A stretch of 64,000 nt of DNA from Paenibacillus camerounensis. GTDB taxonomy: Bacteria > Bacillota > Bacilli > Paenibacillales > Paenibacillaceae. The stretch is from positions 1 to 64,000 of the forward strand of contig NZ_CCDG010000026.1 in NCBI RefSeq assembly GCF_000723885.1, written 5' to 3'. Each line of letters begins with the position of its first letter. The stretch's first letter is position 1. The notes below the pieces were generated by a model. The model worked only from the letters and a program-made list of their open reading frames with translations. It had not been told where the DNA came from and searched no databases. Below are positions 1-8,489 of the stretch, piece after piece. The position numbers and the translations under genes were made by a program.

Positions 1-318
1 CATTTTTGCCCTTCATTTCGCCAATTCGCTCGCATGCGCTGAAATCAAGGGCATTTTTGCCCTTCATTCCGCCATTTCGCTCACCTGCGCTCAACTCAAG
101 GGCATTTTTGCCCTTCATTCCGCCTTTTCGCTCGCATGCGCTGAAATCAAGGGCATTTTTGCCTCTCATTTCACCATTTCGCTCACCTGCGCTCAAATCA
201 AGGGCATTTTTGCCCTTCATTCCGCCATTTCGCTCACCTGCGCTCAAATCAAGGGCATTTTTGCCTCTCATTTCACCATTTCGCTCGCGTACGCTCAAAT
301 CAGAGGCATTTTCGCCTC
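1..318. repeat. 51-bp tandem repeat array, left copy (TGCC type)
   Basis: Six units with an exact 51-bp period: the core CATTTTTGCC recurs at 1, 52, 103, 154, 205 and 256, with a diverged copy at 307. Each unit carries a short hairpin, GGGCA-TTTT-TGCCC, followed by a CATTTC/CATTCC stretch and a second GC-rich segment, CTCGCATGCGCT or CTCACCTGCGCT. Because 51 is 17 codons, the array stays open in several frames and yields a false 166-codon repetitive reading frame. There is no leader, no conserved spacer/repeat alternation and no cas gene, so it is not CRISPR. The array may continue left of the window. A related array lies at 61186-61615. Confidence 0.9.
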
Positions 319-349
319 TAAGAGTGGCCTCAGGCGGAACTCAGCGCAT

Positions 350-570
350 TTTATTGGGAGTTTTCCCTTTGATGGCGGACCTTGACCGTAGGCTTGCTCA
401 TTTAGTGGGAGTTTTCCCTTTGATAGCTGGCCCCGACCAGGAGGCCGACTACCACGGATCTAATGGATCGCCCTCCTCTTTAGCGACTCCGACCGCACGC
501 ATGTAGTGGAATTTCCCCAACCGGCGTGCACTTAATGGACTTCCTCCCTGTAATCGCGAGCTTAAGCCCG
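350..570. repeat. Degenerate continuation of the array (GGGA type)
   Basis: TGGGAGTTTTCCCTTTGAT occurs at 355 and 406, again 51 bp apart, each with a GGGA-TTTTC-CC style mini-hairpin. Weaker relatives with TGGATCGCCC, TGGAATTTCCCC and TGGACTTCCTCCC follow near 464, 507 and 555 at 48-58 bp spacing. The block looks like an older or second subfamily of the neighbouring TGCC-type array. No gene is supported here. Confidence 0.6.
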
Positions 571-914
571 CATCAGATACAGATATTTATCGCGCTTCAG
601 TTTCTTTTTCAGCCTATTTAGCATTGTTCCCCCTATCTATCCATTGTGTAGACGGTCAAAAGCCGCTCCAAGGATGATTCCTTAGATGAAACTTTTTTCA
701 TGTAAGCCCTTTCAAACCTAATGAATGCGTTTCTCTTGAAACCTCCTCCGTTTTTAAACCGTAACTTTTACAAACAGGTTCCAAAGCAGAATTATTGGGC
801 AAACTGAAATATCACACCTGAGTAGAAGGAGCATTTAACGGGTATTAGTCCAGTAAATCGAAGCTGCTAATTACCACACACAGACCCGTATAGGAGAGAG
901 AGGAGAAATCATTA
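571..914 (+). other. Non-coding upstream region of the P-type ATPase gene
   Basis: No credible gene lies here. The only structure noted near the ATPase start is a 6-bp pairing, ACGGGT at 838-843 with ACCCGT at 884-889, enclosing about 40 nt just before the ribosome binding site. This could be a leader hairpin, but it matches no riboswitch class I recognise. The yybP-ykoY manganese motif, often found before such ATPases, was looked for and not seen. Confidence 0.3.
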
Positions 915-3581
915 GTGGAGCATTACCGCAAAAGTGTGACCGACAGTTTACAAGAGCTGCAGAGTTCAGCAAAAGGGCTTACGTCTGCGGAGGTACAAAG
1001 GCGCCTGGAGAAGGACGGCTACAATGAAATCAAAGGCCGGGACAGAGACCCGCTCTGGAAGCTTTTTCTGGAAAATTTCAAAGACCCGATGGTGGTCGTG
1101 CTGCTGATTGCAGCGGCCATCCAGATTTTCATGGGACATGTTATGGAATCACTCATTATATTCCTCGTGCTGATCCTTAATGCTGTAATCAGTGTAGTTC
1201 AAACCCGTAAAGCAGAAAGCTCGCTGGCTGCCCTGCAGCAGATGTCTGCACCGGAGGCCAAAGTTCAGCGGGACGGGGCATTGCTCTCAATTCCTGCCCG
1301 TGAGCTGGTCAGAGGGGATATCGTTATTCTGGAAGCCGGGGATTTCGTCCCTGCCGACGGACGTATCATTGAATCAGGGAGCCTGAAGATCAACGAAGGC
1401 ATGCTGACCGGGGAATCTGAGGCTGTTGAAAAGCATACCGATATCATTGACCAGGAGGCCCCGCTCGGCGACCGCCGCAATATGGCCTTCAGCGGTTCCC
1501 TGGTGGTCTACGGACGCGGTGTTTTTCTCGTAACGGGAACTGCCCTGACTACTGAAATCGGTAAAATCGCCGAACTGCTCGAAAGCGCCGAAGCCAAGCA
1601 GACGCCGCTGCAGCGCAAGCTTGAATCCTTCAGCAAACAGCTCGGTATCGCCATTCTGATCCTGTCGGTTATTATCTTCGGTATTCAGGCAGGCCGTGTA
1701 TGGCTGTCGGATACAAATGTGGATACTACTGAAGCCATCTTCAATGCCCTGATGTTCGCTGTCGCTGTAGCGGTAGCGGCGATTCCTGAAGCCCTCTCCT
1801 CTATTGTGACAATCGTATTGTCCGTTGGAACGAACAAAATGGCCAAGCAAAACGCAATTATCCGTAAGCTGCCTGCTGTTGAAGCACTCGGCTCGGCCGG
1901 TGTCATCTGTACGGATAAAACAGGTACCCTCACCCAGAATAAAATGACCGTTGTCGATTATTATCTGCCTGAGGGCCAGAAGGACCAGTTCAAGCTTGAG
2001 CATCATGAATGGTCTCCCGAAGCCCGGAGGCTGCTGCATATTGCCGTGCTCTGTAATGACTCCAATATTAATGAAGAAGGCAAGGAGCTGGGCGACCCGA
2101 CAGAGGTTGCGCTTATCGCCTTCAGTAACAGCCTTGATAAGAATTACCAGGAGATCCGCGATAACTTCCCCCGGGAGGCAGAGCTACCGTTCGACTCCGA
2201 ACGTAAGCTGATGAGTACGCTGCATACGTTTGGCGGACAAAAGAAAATGATTACCAAAGGCGGACCGGATGTGCTCTTCAGCTTATGTTCGCATGTGCTG
2301 ATTGATGAAATCGAAGTGCCTTTTACAGAAGAGCTGCGTGAACGGTTCATTAAAATCAATGAGGATTTCTCCAGCAGGGCGCTGCGTGTTCTGGCGTATG
2401 CCTACAAAACTGTATCGAATTCCGCTACGCAAATTACGCTTGAGGATGAGAATAATCTGGTGCTGGTAGGCTTAACCGCAATGATTGACCCTCCGCGTGA
2501 AGCCGTATACAGTGCTATCGCTGAATCGAAAAACGCCGGCATCCGTACAATCATGATTACCGGTGACCACAAAACCACCGCTCAGGCAATCGGACGCGAC
2601 ATCGGTCTGATGAGTGATACGGATATTGCTATCACCGGCCAGGAACTGGATGCCATGTCTGATGCAGAGCTCGACAACAAGCTGGAGCAGATTGGCGTAT
2701 ACGCCCGTGTCTCCCCGGAGAACAAGATCCGGATTGTCCGCGCATGGCAGCGTAAAGGTAAAGTCACAGCCATGACCGGTGACGGTGTGAACGACGCACC
2801 AGCCCTGAAGCAGGCCGATATCGGCGTGGCGATGGGCAGCGGAACCGATGTAGCCAAGGATGCAGCTGCGATGATTCTGACCGATGATAACTTCGTCTCG
2901 ATTGTTAACGCAGTCTCCGTAGGACGGACGGTGTTCGATAATATTAAAAAAGCGATTGCCTATCTGTTCTCGGGCAACCTCGGTGCGATTATCGCCATCC
3001 TGTTCGCCCTGATCTTTGACTGGATCAACCCGTTCACAGCCATTCAGCTGCTGTTCATCAACCTGGCTAATGACTCCTTGCCTGCCATTGCGCTCGGTAT
3101 GGAAAAAGCTGAGCCGAATGTGATGAGCAGAAAACCGAGAGAGCTTAATGAAGGCATCTTCTCCGGCGGCCTGATGCAGGCAATCATTACGCGCGGTGTG
3201 CTTATCGGAGCAGCGGTAATTGTCTCCTTGTATCTTGGTCTTCAGCATTCCGATGACATGGGTGTAGCGATGGCGTTCACTACACTGATTCTGTCCCGTA
3301 CGCTTCAGACCTTTGCCGCCCGCTCCAACACTCAGACTTCGGTTGAAGCCGGCTTTTTCAGCAACAAATATGTCATCGGTGCCGTGCTCGTCTGCTTTGC
3401 CTTCTACGGTATTGCAGTACTGCCGGGTATCAGACAAATCTTCTCCATCCCGGATACGTTCGGTATGTCCCACTGGCTGACAGCAACAGGTCTGGCACTG
3501 GGTGCCGTTATCCTGATGGAGCTGACCAAGCTGGTCCGCAGAGCGTTTGGCTCCAAAACAGCCGAAAGTGCCCGGGCATAG
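915..3581 (+). CDS. Cation-transporting P-type ATPase, calcium (PMCA/SERCA) type
   Basis: This is an 888-residue integral membrane pump expected to export a divalent cation, most likely Ca2+, using ATP. An N-terminal cation-ATPase domain (about residues 1-70) is followed by TM helices. The actuator-loop motif TGES is at 165-168, the PEAL helix lies before the phosphorylation site, the phosphorylated aspartate is D334 in DKTGT, and the hinge motif TGDGVNDAP is at 621-629. A C-terminal block of TM helices completes it. Length and motif order fit bacterial type II Ca2+-ATPases and not heavy-metal pumps, because no CPC motif is seen. The start is GTG, with GAGGAG about 8 nt upstream. It appears to be a single-gene unit closed by a strong terminator. 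The exact ion is inferred from the family. Confidence 0.93.
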   Translation: MEHYRKSVTDSLQELQSSAKGLTSAEVQRRLEKDGYNEIKGRDRDPLWKLFLENFKDPMVVVLLIAAAIQIFMGHVMESLIIFLVLILNAVISVVQTRKAESSLAALQQMSAPEAKVQRDGALLSIPARELVRGDIVILEAGDFVPADGRIIESGSLKINEGMLTGESEAVEKHTDIIDQEAPLGDRRNMAFSGSLVVYGRGVFLVTGTALTTEIGKIAELLESAEAKQTPLQRKLESFSKQLGIAILILSVIIFGIQAGRVWLSDTNVDTTEAIFNALMFAVAVAVAAIPEALSSIVTIVLSVGTNKMAKQNAIIRKLPAVEALGSAGVICTDKTGTLTQNKMTVVDYYLPEGQKDQFKLEHHEWSPEARRLLHIAVLCNDSNINEEGKELGDPTEVALIAFSNSLDKNYQEIRDNFPREAELPFDSERKLMSTLHTFGGQKKMITKGGPDVLFSLCSHVLIDEIEVPFTEELRERFIKINEDFSSRALRVLAYAYKTVSNSATQITLEDENNLVLVGLTAMIDPPREAVYSAIAESKNAGIRTIMITGDHKTTAQAIGRDIGLMSDTDIAITGQELDAMSDAELDNKLEQIGVYARVSPENKIRIVRAWQRKGKVTAMTGDGVNDAPALKQADIGVAMGSGTDVAKDAAAMILTDDNFVSIVNAVSVGRTVFDNIKKAIAYLFSGNLGAIIAILFALIFDWINPFTAIQLLFINLANDSLPAIALGMEKAEPNVMSRKPRELNEGIFSGGLMQAIITRGVLIGAAVIVSLYLGLQHSDDMGVAMAFTTLILSRTLQTFAARSNTQTSVEAGFFSNKYVIGAVLVCFAFYGIAVLPGIRQIFSIPDTFGMSHWLTATGLALGAVILMELTKLVRRAFGSKTAESARA

Positions 3582-3597
3582 TTAAACGGAAACTTTA

Positions 3598-3637
3598 GAG
3601 CAGCGCTGTTCCCGTATGCGGGGCAGCGCTGTTTTTT
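3598..3637 (+). terminator. Rho-independent terminator after the ATPase gene
   Basis: Arms built on GCAGCGCTG and CAGCGCTGT enclose a GC-rich loop, and TTTTTT follows directly. It lies 17 bp after the ATPase stop codon. Confidence 0.9.
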
Positions 3638-3709
3638 GCGGGTGCCTGTGATAAAGTTACATTTATAATCTTATTCATATATGGACACCTAAGGAGGCAA
3701 CCTAGAGCA

Positions 3710-4591
3710 ATGGACATGTCCGCAGGCACGTACGGCTTCCGGTTCGCCGAAGATAAAGAGCTCAAGCTGTGCGTGCTCTACGCCGCCGGCTGTGATTCCA
3801 TCTCCACGCCGGATTACCGCTGGGACGGACTGGAGCGGACTGACGGCCCGCTTCTGCTGTTCCAGTATACGCTCTCCGGAGAGGGCGTATTTGAGTCCAA
3901 GAACCGGACTTACCGGGTCACTGCCGGACAGGCTTTTCTGGCGGAGATTCCCGGACCCCACCGTTATTATTATGACCCGGAGGCTTCGGAGCCGTGGGAG
4001 TTCATGTTCCTGCTGTTCCGCCCCGACCTGATACTGCCCCACTGGCGCAAATTTCTGCGCGAAGCCGGGGAAGTCCCTCATCTGCCCGCCGACAGCGCGC
4101 CAATCCGGCTGCTAAAGCTGATTGTCGCCGATGCCGCGGCAGGCCGGATCTCCGACCCGCTGATCGCCTCCTCCTCCATCTACCAGTTCATGACAGAGCT
4201 GGCCAGGATGCAGGTGACCAGCCTGCGGGACAAGGATAACTGGTCGGATAACGTGCGGCGGGCGGCGGAATATATAGAGCAGCATTATGCGCAGATGATT
4301 AGCATCGATCAGCTGTCTGAGCATGTGGCGCTGTCTAAATACCATCTGATCCGCCGTTTCTCAGCCAGTACCGGGCTGACGCCGGTCGCTTATCTGACCC
4401 GGGTCCGCACCGAGAAGGCGATGGAGCTGCTCCGGGGAACAAGCCTCAGCATTGAAGCGATCGCCGGAAAGATCGGCTATTCCAGCGGAAGCTATTTCAT
4501 CAAAGCCTTCCGCGGACTGACCGGGCTGACGCCTGGTGAATTCCGCAGCGGCGGCGAGAGCCTCACCTACCGCAGACTGTTCTTTGACTGA
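3710..4591 (+). CDS. AraC-family transcriptional regulator of the galactoside operon
   Basis: This is a 293-residue regulator with an N-terminal cupin-like sugar-sensing domain (about residues 1-150; the run through YTLSGEGVFESKNRTYRV is typical of AraC_binding). Two C-terminal helix-turn-helix motifs span about 185-285, including LSKYHLIRRFSASTGLTPVAYL and IGYSSGSYFIKAFR. It is followed, on the same strand, by a GH27 alpha-galactosidase gene 110 bp away. Tandem operator-like repeats sit in that gap, so it most likely activates the enzyme gene in response to a galactoside. AAGGAGG at 3691-3697 supports the ATG at 3710; an in-frame ATG lies two codons later. Confidence 0.88.
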   Translation: MDMSAGTYGFRFAEDKELKLCVLYAAGCDSISTPDYRWDGLERTDGPLLLFQYTLSGEGVFESKNRTYRVTAGQAFLAEIPGPHRYYYDPEASEPWEFMFLLFRPDLILPHWRKFLREAGEVPHLPADSAPIRLLKLIVADAAAGRISDPLIASSSIYQFMTELARMQVTSLRDKDNWSDNVRRAAEYIEQHYAQMISIDQLSEHVALSKYHLIRRFSASTGLTPVAYLTRVRTEKAMELLRGTSLSIEAIAGKIGYSSGSYFIKAFRGLTGLTPGEFRSGGESLTYRRLFFD

Positions 4592-4604
4592 CCGCAATAT
4601 AGTG

Positions 4605-4656
4605 CTATAGAGCTTGCAAGATTACTATAGATATTGCAATTCTCCTACCTTATGAT
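4605..4656 (+). promoter_or_regulatory. Putative AraC tandem operator and promoter for the alpha-galactosidase gene
   Basis: The pattern CTATAG-N3-TTGCAA occurs twice as a direct repeat, at 4605-4619 and 4625-4639, exactly 20 bp apart (about two helical turns). A -10 box, TATGAT, lies at 4651-4656, so the downstream copy overlaps the -35 position, where no good -35 hexamer exists. This is the classic geometry of AraC-type activation. GCAATAT at 4594-4600 and ATATTGC at 4631-4637 also form an imperfect dyad around it. The site lies between the AraC gene and the enzyme it probably controls. Binding is inferred. Confidence 0.6.
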
Positions 4657-4700
4657 GTTCTTAACAAAGAGCAATAATCCATCAGTAAAGGAGATTTACA

Positions 4701-5978
4701 ATGACACATAAGCTTGCAGCACCTACTCCACCGCTCGGCTGGAACAGCTGGGACTGTTACGGCGCAGCCGTAACGGAAGCCGAAATCCGCGGCAATGCGG
4801 AATATATGGCAGAGCATCTTAAAGACTACGGCTGGAACTACATCACCGTTGATATTCAGTGGTACGAGCCTTACGCCAACTCCTCCCAATACCGGCCGTT
4901 CGTTCCGCTGGTCATGGATGAATATTCACGGCTGATGCCTGCCGAGAACCGCTTCCCTTCGGCAGCTGGCGGTCAGGGCTTCAAGCCGCTTGCTGATTAC
5001 GTACACAGCCTCGGGCTGAAGTTCGGCATTCATATTATGCGCGGCATTCCGCGGCAGGCTGCCCATGCCGGTACGGCATTGCTTGGTACAACGGCAACAG
5101 CACGCGAGATCGCCCATACCAACTCCATCTGCCCATGGAACACGGATATGTATGGAGTAGACGCCTCGAAGGAAGGCGCACAGGAATATTACGATTCCCT
5201 CTTTGAGCTGTATGCACAGTGGGGCGTCGATCTGGTCAAGGTGGATGACATCGCTGCTTCCAGGCTGTATGATACCCACCAGCCGGAGATTGCCCTGATC
5301 TCCAAGGCCATCGAGCGCAGCGGCCGGCCGATGGTGCTGAGCCTGTCACCGGGCCCGGCCCCGGTGGAATACGCCGACTTCTTCGTAGAGCACGCCAACA
5401 TGTGGCGGGTCACGGATGACTTCTGGGGTCTGTGGCCGCTGCTGCTGGACATGTTCGACCGCTGCCGCAAGTGGCAGGGCGTACCCGGGGGCGGCAGCTG
5501 GCCGGACTGCGATATGCTGCCGCTCGGCCATATCGGCATCCGTTCGGTGGACGGCGGCGGCGCAGACCGCTGGACCCGGTTCACGCGTGACGAGCAGCTG
5601 ACAATGATGTCGCTCTGGAGCATTTTCCGCTCGCCGCTCATCTTCGGCGGCGAGCTGCGCGACAATGACGAGTGGACACTGTCATTGCTGACCAACCGCG
5701 AAATGCTGCGCATCCAGCAGGAGAGCCACGGCGCCAGAGAAGCCCTCTGCAAGGGCGAGCTCATCGTGTGGACTGCCGAGCATAATGACGGCACCCGTTA
5801 TGCTGCGGTGTTCAACACCGGTGAAACCCCGCTGCAGGTGGAGCTGGCTCTTAAAGAGATCGGCCTCAGTGCAGCAGCCGGTACGGAGCTGTGGAGCGGT
5901 GAAGCGGCTGAGCTTGCCGCGGGTACACTCCAGACAACCGTACCGCCGCATGGCGTGAGATTGTACAGCTTCGTGTAA
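4701..5978 (+). CDS. GH27 alpha-galactosidase-type glycoside hydrolase
   Basis: This 425-residue protein has no signal peptide, so it is probably cytoplasmic and acts on imported oligosaccharides. The N-terminus carries the GH27 signature PPLGWNSWDCYG. The probable nucleophile is D182 in VKVDD, and the general acid/base region is WRVTDD (235-240). A C-terminal beta-sandwich follows from about residue 330. The expected reaction is hydrolysis of terminal alpha-galactosyl residues, although GH27 also includes beta-L-arabinopyranosidases and isomalto-dextranases, which cannot be excluded by eye. The ribosome binding site AAAGGAG precedes the ATG. It is preceded by a matching AraC regulator and tandem operator and followed by a strong terminator. 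Confidence 0.87.
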   Translation: MTHKLAAPTPPLGWNSWDCYGAAVTEAEIRGNAEYMAEHLKDYGWNYITVDIQWYEPYANSSQYRPFVPLVMDEYSRLMPAENRFPSAAGGQGFKPLADYVHSLGLKFGIHIMRGIPRQAAHAGTALLGTTATAREIAHTNSICPWNTDMYGVDASKEGAQEYYDSLFELYAQWGVDLVKVDDIAASRLYDTHQPEIALISKAIERSGRPMVLSLSPGPAPVEYADFFVEHANMWRVTDDFWGLWPLLLDMFDRCRKWQGVPGGGSWPDCDMLPLGHIGIRSVDGGGADRWTRFTRDEQLTMMSLWSIFRSPLIFGGELRDNDEWTLSLLTNREMLRIQQESHGAREALCKGELIVWTAEHNDGTRYAAVFNTGETPLQVELALKEIGLSAAAGTELWSGEAAELAAGTLQTTVPPHGVRLYSFV

Positions 5979-5983
5979 ATAAT

Positions 5984-6027
5984 AAGGGGTATCCAGACAG
6001 CCGTTAGCGGCGGCCGGGATACCCCTT
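5984..6027. terminator. Bidirectional terminator between convergent galactosidase genes
   Basis: A perfect 11-bp stem, AAGGGGTATCC / GGATACCCCTT, is flanked by A-rich sequence on one side and a run of seven Ts on the other. It can end both the GH27 transcript and the opposing GH2 transcript. Confidence 0.9.
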
Positions 6028-6042
6028 TTTTTGACCCAAAAG

Positions 6043-8355
6043 TTAGATTACATGAATGACCAGCTGTGCCGGATACATTCCCTCCGAATAAGCTGACAAC
6101 ACGATGCGACCCTTCTCTCCGGTCAGCCGGATAGCCGTGCTGAGACAGCCATGATACAGGTGCATCCAATTGCGGTTGTACGGCTCGCTTGAGCTGAGGT
6201 CGCCATTGTCCACCGCAATGATCTCAGCCGGGCCTTGAACCTCAAAGGTCACCTTCGAACTGTCCCGGAACACAGGCACGCCTTCGGCATCTATTGCCCG
6301 GACAGTGAGCAGCTTTTGCGATACCTCCTCCGCTTTCAGACGCACAGTCTCCTGATCAAACACCAGCCTGACCGCCGGCCCTGCCGTCTTCAGTACATAT
6401 TGGCTCACTTCTTCGCCGCCGATATACCCCTTTACTGTAATCGTACCGGGCTGATAAGGCAGATAGCCGGTAATCATCCGGCCCGGGTAAGCGGACGGCT
6501 TGCCCACATGAAAGCTTTTACCGTTCAATTCAAGAGTAACCTCTTCGCAGTTCGTAGCAATCATATATGGAATCACGGTCTTGTTGAACTGCGGGAAGTT
6601 CCAGTGGCCGGCATACCGCGGCGTATCCCAGTGCTCCTTCACCCCCTCATCCTGCAGGGAATAATCCATGACGGCCAGATAGGCCATCGGCTTATCCGAC
6701 CAGTAGCTTTCATAGAGATAAGACAGCGGCTTGCGCTCATTATTCGTATAGAATAGCGAGCCCGCCCAGCCTTTGGCCGGATACCCCATAGACTCCCCAA
6801 GGTAGTCAATTCCGGTCCACAGCATCCCGCCGATCACATAATCGTGCTGCTCCACATCCATCCACGGAATATCTGCCGTGAAATTCTGCATCTGCTCGCG
6901 GTGGCCGCGGAAAAACTGGTAAGTCTCTGTCCCCAGAATCAGCTTATCCGGCAAAGCTTCATGAATCTCGGGATACCATTGCTCCTGGTAATTGCAGCAG
7001 ACCACATCGACGATTTCCCCGATCCGGCGGATCCGCTCCACCCGTTCGGCCACATCATAAATTTCCGTATCATCCGCTTCGTCCACAAACTGCTGGATAT
7101 CCTCTATCAGCGACACATCGACATTGCTCTCAACCTTAAAATGCGGGTTCATCGCATACGACACCGGCCGCGTATCATCCAGCGTCAGCAGATGCCCTCT
7201 AAGCATACTAAGAATCTTCAGCATGGAGGCCTGACCCTGATGCTCCACCTCATTGCCGACACCCCACATAAAGATGCACGGATGATTCCGGTCGCGCTTC
7301 ACCATACCTTCCAAATCACGCTGCCACTCTGTCTCGAAGTAACGTCCATAAGCCCCGCCGGTCCATTTGTCAAAAGGCTCCTCGTACACCAGCAGGCCCA
7401 GCTCATCACACAGGCCCAGTAACTCTGTCATAAAAATATGGTGGGAGGTGCGGATCGCATTACAGCCGATTTTTTTGAAGGCAATCAGCCGGTCTCTCCA
7501 GATCTCCGCCGTTACAGCCGTTCCGAGACAGCCTGCATCCTGGTGGATACACAGCCCCTTGACCTTGGTGAGCTGCCCGTTGATGTACATCCCCTTGTGC
7601 GGAACCATCTTAATTTCTCTGATACCAACGTTCAAACCGTAATGGTCAACAGCTTCATCCCCCTGCAAAAGCGACAGCTCCAGACGGTACAAATGCGGCT
7701 GCTCCGGACTCCACAGCCTCGCTGATGGAACCTCAAAGCGGATAACACCCTGATCATCAGACTCTTCCGTGTAGGAGGTCTCTGCGTCTGTATCAGTAAG
7801 AATGGCTTTTACGAGGGCTGTGGTGCCGGTTTTTACAGTGACAATGCCTGTACTATCCTCAATATTCGTTGTTACCTGAACTTCATAAGGCACCAGATGA
7901 TTCTGCGGCAGCTCGAGCAGCGTTACATCACGGTAAATGCCTGCACCTGAATACCATCTGTCCGCCGGGAACACGGTGTTATCTGCCTTAACCAGAATCC
8001 GGTTATCGCCTTCATGGATCAGATCCGTAATATCCAGTTCAAAGCTGGTATAGCCGTATTTATGGCCGCCTGCTTCTTTGCCGTTGACCCACACTGTACT
8101 ATTTTCATAGATTCCGCCAAAATGCAGCTTGTACACATAGCCTTCCTTCATTCCGCTGATTGTCAGCTGCTTTCTGTACCAGCCTGTTCCCCAGCGGTCC
8201 CTGAAGCCCTGAGCCTCCGCCTGCTTCATCTGCGTATTCACCGGCGCGGTGATCGCCCAGTCATGCGGCAGCTTTACGGGTGCGAAATTTCCGTCCTCTG
8301 GCTGCTGCAGGGTGAATTCCCAGCCGTCCATGATTTTGGTTTCAAGCCTGCTCAT
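6043..8355 (-). CDS. GH2 beta-galactosidase-like enzyme
   Basis: This 770-residue glycoside hydrolase of family 2 has a sugar-binding beta-sandwich (about 1-170), an Ig-like domain (about 170-270), a TIM barrel (about 270-560) and C-terminal beta domains resembling DUF4982 and an Ig-like fold. The acid/base is E369 in GVGNEVEH and the nucleophile is E477 in LGTETY. No signal peptide is seen, so it is probably intracellular. The likely substrate is a beta-galactoside, but GH2 also holds beta-mannosidases, beta-glucuronidases and alpha-arabinosidases. The start ATG follows AAAGGATG. It is divergent from an AraC gene that likely controls it, and a cre-like site lies 28 bp upstream of the start. 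Confidence 0.88.
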   Translation of the reverse strand: MSRLETKIMDGWEFTLQQPEDGNFAPVKLPHDWAITAPVNTQMKQAEAQGFRDRWGTGWYRKQLTISGMKEGYVYKLHFGGIYENSTVWVNGKEAGGHKYGYTSFELDITDLIHEGDNRILVKADNTVFPADRWYSGAGIYRDVTLLELPQNHLVPYEVQVTTNIEDSTGIVTVKTGTTALVKAILTDTDAETSYTEESDDQGVIRFEVPSARLWSPEQPHLYRLELSLLQGDEAVDHYGLNVGIREIKMVPHKGMYINGQLTKVKGLCIHQDAGCLGTAVTAEIWRDRLIAFKKIGCNAIRTSHHIFMTELLGLCDELGLLVYEEPFDKWTGGAYGRYFETEWQRDLEGMVKRDRNHPCIFMWGVGNEVEHQGQASMLKILSMLRGHLLTLDDTRPVSYAMNPHFKVESNVDVSLIEDIQQFVDEADDTEIYDVAERVERIRRIGEIVDVVCCNYQEQWYPEIHEALPDKLILGTETYQFFRGHREQMQNFTADIPWMDVEQHDYVIGGMLWTGIDYLGESMGYPAKGWAGSLFYTNNERKPLSYLYESYWSDKPMAYLAVMDYSLQDEGVKEHWDTPRYAGHWNFPQFNKTVIPYMIATNCEEVTLELNGKSFHVGKPSAYPGRMITGYLPYQPGTITVKGYIGGEEVSQYVLKTAGPAVRLVFDQETVRLKAEEVSQKLLTVRAIDAEGVPVFRDSSKVTFEVQGPAEIIAVDNGDLSSSEPYNRNWMHLYHGCLSTAIRLTGEKGRIVLSAYSEGMYPAQLVIHVI

Positions 8356-8382
8356 AGTGTTATCCCATCCTTTATCTATATT

Positions 8383-8396
8383 TGTAAGCGCTACGC
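8383..8396 (-). promoter_or_regulatory. Putative cre (CcpA) site before the GH2 gene
   Basis: TGTAAGCGCTACGC matches 12 of 14 positions of the Gram-positive catabolite-responsive consensus TGWAARCGYTWNCW. An AT-rich -10-like stretch (TATAAATATAAC on the minus strand) lies just upstream around 8404-8415, so the site would fall at or just after the start of transcription and suit roadblock repression by CcpA. Nearby, ATGTTGTT (8424-8431) and AACAACAT (8459-8466) form a spaced inverted repeat that could bind the divergent AraC regulator. Confidence 0.45.
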
Positions 8397-8489
8397 AAAC
8401 TTTGTTATATTTATATTGTAGTGATGTTGTTCCCTGCGGACAATCTAAGGATATTCATAACAACATTAAAATATTAAGGTCGTGATCCT

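Noticed and set aside
6-506. A 166-codon frame of repeated peptides
   Set aside because: It exists only because the 51-bp unit is a multiple of three. It has no ribosome binding site and the end runs into degenerate repeats.
571-914. Manganese (yybP-ykoY) riboswitch before the P-type ATPase
   Set aside because: The conserved core sequences of that motif could not be found; only a weak 6-bp pairing is present.
2472-3473. A 333-codon frame antisense to the P-type ATPase
   Set aside because: It lies fully inside a well-supported gene, resembles no family and has an unlikely composition. The same holds for long antisense frames at 14171-15124, 32265-33317 and 12587-13423.
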